From assembly GCF_001870465.1 (NCBI RefSeq), contig NZ_MDGK01000060.1:1-64000 (forward strand): a stretch of 64,000 nucleotides of DNA, read 5' to 3'. This DNA comes from Pseudomonas extremorientalis. GTDB lineage: Bacteria > Pseudomonadota > Gammaproteobacteria > Pseudomonadales > Pseudomonadaceae. Under the pieces are notes generated by a model, which had not been told where the DNA came from, did not search any database, and was given only the letters and a program-made list of their open reading frames with translations. How positions within the stretch are numbered: position 1 is the first letter of the stretch; every line of letters begins with the position of its first letter. This document shows positions 61,910 through 64,000 of this stretch, one piece after another. Both the position numbers and the translations under genes were made by a program.

Positions 61910-63561
61910 CCCGATTAAAACCCCTGCCGGTGTTATTGCTGGCCTTCGTTGCGTTTTACCTGCTGCCCCTGGGCCTGCATGGCTTGTGGATCCCGGACGA
62001 AACCCGCTACGCCCAGATCAGCCAGGAAATGCTCCAGAGCGGTAACTGGGTGGCGCCGCACTTCATGGGCATCCGCTACTTCGAAAAACCCGCAGGCGGC
62101 TACTGGTTGATTGCCCTGGGCCAGGCGGTCTTCGGCCAGAACCTGTTCGGCGTGCGCATCGCTTCGGCGCTGACCACGGGCTTGAGCGTGCTGCTGGCCT
62201 ACCTGATCGCCCGTCGACTGTGGAATGACCCGCGCAAGAGCTTCGCCTGTGCCCTGCTCTACCTGAGCTTCGGCCTGGTCGCCGGGCAGGCGGGGTACTC
62301 CAACCTCGATCCGCAATTCACGCTTTGGGTCAACCTGAGTCTGGTAGCCCTGTGGTTTGCGCTCGACAGCACCACACTGCGCGGCCGCCTCGGGGCCTGG
62401 GTCATCGTGGGCCTCGCCTGCGCCATGGGTTTCATGACCAAGGGTTTCCTGGCCCTGGTGTTGCCGGTGCTGATTGCCGTGCCATACATGCTCTGGCAAC
62501 GCCGCCTGGGAGAGCTGCTGCGTTATGGCCCGCTGGCGATGGCGGTCGCGGTATTGGTGGGCCTGCCGTGGGTGCTGGCCATCCATCTTCAGGAACCCGA
62601 CTTCTGGCGCTTCTTTTTCTGGAATGAACACATTCGCCGTTTCAGCGCCGACAACGCCCAGCATGTGCGGCCATGGTGGTTCTTCCTGCCGATCATCGCC
62701 GTTTCCAGCCTGCCGTGGGCCGGGCTGCTGCCGTCCGCCCTGCACAAGACCTGGCAGGAAAAACGCCAGCCGGCGATTACCTTCCTGGCGTTATGGCTAC
62801 TGCTGCCCCTGGGCCTGTTCAGTTTGAGCAAAGGCAAGCTGCCGACCTACATCATGCCGTGCCTGCTGCCCTTGGCTTTGCTGATGGGTCATACGCTGAC
62901 CGACCTGGTGAAGCAGGGCAAAGCCCGCACCATCTGCCTCAATGGCCTGTTCAACTTCGTGATCGGCATGGCGGCCATGATCGGCCTGATCTACCTGCAA
63001 ATCGCCCGGCCGCTGTACAGCAACAGCCACGCCGAGATGTTCAGCCTGTCCCTGGCGTTCATCGTGTTGCTGGTGTGGATTCTGGCCAACCTGCTGCAAG
63101 TGATTCGCCCGCTGACGCTGTGGGCAATGCCTGCAATGGGTATCGGCGTTCTGGTGATCCTGCTGCCGGCAAGCATGCCGTCGTGGATCGCGGACAACGA
63201 AATGCCCGACCAATTTGTGCTCGAACACCTGGACGAATTGCAACAGACCCAAGCCCTGCTCAGCAACGACCTGGGCAGTGCCAGCGCCCTGGCCTGGCGC
63301 CTGAAACGCCCGCAAGTGTCGCTGTACGACACCGAGGGCGAGCTGCGCTACGGCTTGCAGTATGCAGGCTCGGTGCACCGCAAGGTGGAATTGGAGGAAG
63401 TCCAGGCCTGGCTCAAGGATGCGCGCCAGCACGGCTCGGTGGGCGTGCTGCTGCGGGTCAACAGCACCAGTGAAATGCGCGAAGCCGGGCAACTGCCGCC
63501 CGGCGGAAAACGTTACTACAAGGGTTATCTCGAGCTGATCATCTACCCGAGCCTGCCCTGA
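61906..63561 (+). CDS. arnT: Lipid A 4-amino-4-deoxy-L-arabinose transferase
   Basis: 551 residues, the length of ArnT (about 550). GT-C glycosyltransferase with about 12-13 membrane helices; the catalytic acidic motif is in the first periplasmic loop (WIPDETRYAQISQEM), followed by GIRYFEKPAGGYW. It transfers L-Ara4N from undecaprenyl phosphate to lipid A, giving polymyxin resistance. The usual arnBCAD genes are not in the window. It shares an ATGA overlap with a small upstream ORF and a 1-nt overlap with the next gene. Confidence 0.85.
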   Translation: MTRLKPLPVLLLAFVAFYLLPLGLHGLWIPDETRYAQISQEMLQSGNWVAPHFMGIRYFEKPAGGYWLIALGQAVFGQNLFGVRIASALTTGLSVLLAYLIARRLWNDPRKSFACALLYLSFGLVAGQAGYSNLDPQFTLWVNLSLVALWFALDSTTLRGRLGAWVIVGLACAMGFMTKGFLALVLPVLIAVPYMLWQRRLGELLRYGPLAMAVAVLVGLPWVLAIHLQEPDFWRFFFWNEHIRRFSADNAQHVRPWWFFLPIIAVSSLPWAGLLPSALHKTWQEKRQPAITFLALWLLLPLGLFSLSKGKLPTYIMPCLLPLALLMGHTLTDLVKQGKARTICLNGLFNFVIGMAAMIGLIYLQIARPLYSNSHAEMFSLSLAFIVLLVWILANLLQVIRPLTLWAMPAMGIGVLVILLPASMPSWIADNEMPDQFVLEHLDELQQTQALLSNDLGSASALAWRLKRPQVSLYDTEGELRYGLQYAGSVHRKVELEEVQAWLKDARQHGSVGVLLRVNSTSEMREAGQLPPGGKRYYKGYLELIIYPSLP

Positions 63562-64000
63562 TGACGACATTCTGCAAGACCGAGCGCGGCGCCCTGCTGC
63601 TATTGCTGGGCGTTACCGCGCTGCTGCTGCTCACCGGCCTCGGCGCACGCGACCTGTGGGGCCCGGAGACTCGCTGGGCGAACATCGCCTTGCAGATGCT
63701 GCAGAGCGGAAATTACTTCGACCCCTACCTCAAGGGCGCGCCCTATTACGACAAGCCCCTGCCTTCCTATTGGCTGATCACCGCCACGGCCCACCTGATG
63801 GGTGGCCTCGGGCCGTGGTCACTGCGCTTGCCCTCGGTGATCGGCGCCTGGCTGAGCGTGTGGCTGGTCTACCTGCTCGGTGAGCAACTGATGCGCAAAG
63901 GCACCGGGCTGATCGCCGGCTGGATGCTCGCCACCACCTTCTACTTTCTGTTCTGGGCGCGAGTGGCCACGGCGGATGTGCTGACGGTGTGTGGCGTGCT
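63561..64000 (+). CDS. ArnT-like glycosyltransferase family 39 protein, 5' part
   Basis: First 146 codons of a gene cut by the window end. It begins with a membrane helix and the ArnT-type acidic loop (GPETRWANIALQMLQSGNYF, PYYDKPLPSYW). It overlaps the arnT stop by one base, so it is a tandem paralogue in the same operon. The substrate is unknown. Confidence 0.8.
   Translation, partial: MTTFCKTERGALLLLLGVTALLLLTGLGARDLWGPETRWANIALQMLQSGNYFDPYLKGAPYYDKPLPSYWLITATAHLMGGLGPWSLRLPSVIGAWLSVWLVYLLGEQLMRKGTGLIAGWMLATTFYFLFWARVATADVLTVCGV

Overview
The window is a GC-rich, gene-dense chromosomal segment of a fluorescent pseudomonad, most likely of the Pseudomonas fluorescens group. The grounds are the bkdR-bkdA1A2B-lpdV operon, a pyoverdine block (pvdA, an ECF sigma factor, pvdRT-opmQ) with recognisable PvdS-type promoters, and repeated copies of the short REP/REPIN palindrome (core GGGGGCAAGCCCCC) typical of this group. 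I see no rRNA, tRNA, CRISPR array, prophage or insertion sequence. No gene-free gap exceeds 300 bp.

Layout. 1-3.1 kb: a NosP-like FIST protein and a NahK-like hybrid histidine kinase. 3.3-3.7 kb: a porin that has lost its middle. 3.9-7.3 kb: a sulfide/persulfide detoxification module (BigR-like regulator, SQR-like flavoprotein, TauE/SafE exporter, divergent persulfide-dioxygenase-type hydrolase). 7.3-10.2 kb: an HD-GYP phosphodiesterase and a chemoreceptor. 10.4-16 kb: bkdR and the branched-chain keto-acid dehydrogenase operon, followed by ilvE and a tandem GNAT. 18.4-24.3 kb: citrulline/ornithine catabolism (CtlX, ornithine cyclodeaminase), a polar amino-acid ABC transporter and an Lrp-type regulator. 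24.4-26.5 kb: a TIGR03915-type protein and a radical-SAM protein behind a near-consensus LexA box. 26.5-33.3 kb: pyoverdine genes. 33.4-34.1 kb: a degenerate alpha/beta hydrolase. 34.2-42.4 kb: a GntR regulator, a full Liv-type ABC transporter, a carbamoylase-type hydrolase and an amidase. 42.6-43.4 kb: a LysR regulator. 43.5-51.4 kb: a LacI regulator facing a six-gene polyol/sugar operon with a clear LacI-type operator. 51.6-53.4 kb: a fatty-acid-hydroxylase/SMP-30 pair. 53.5-55 kb: a secreted PPC-domain protein. 55.1-56.5 kb: an orphan LysM-like/glycine-rich protein with a small membrane protein, resembling an effector-immunity pair. 56.6-60.8 kb: an AttEFGH-like ABC/lipocalin lipoprotein system. 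61-64 kb: an Ais-type phosphatase, arnT and a second GT39-type transferase cut by the window end.

Most of the window is ordinary catabolic and transport capacity. The points most worth a second look are the LexA-controlled radical-SAM pair, the putative toxin/immunity pair, the small ORF translationally coupled to arnT, the internally deleted porin, the shared 16-bp motif in the citrulline region, and the stem-loops placed directly after the binding-protein gene in three separate ABC operons. All family assignments come from reading the sequences; no database search was run.
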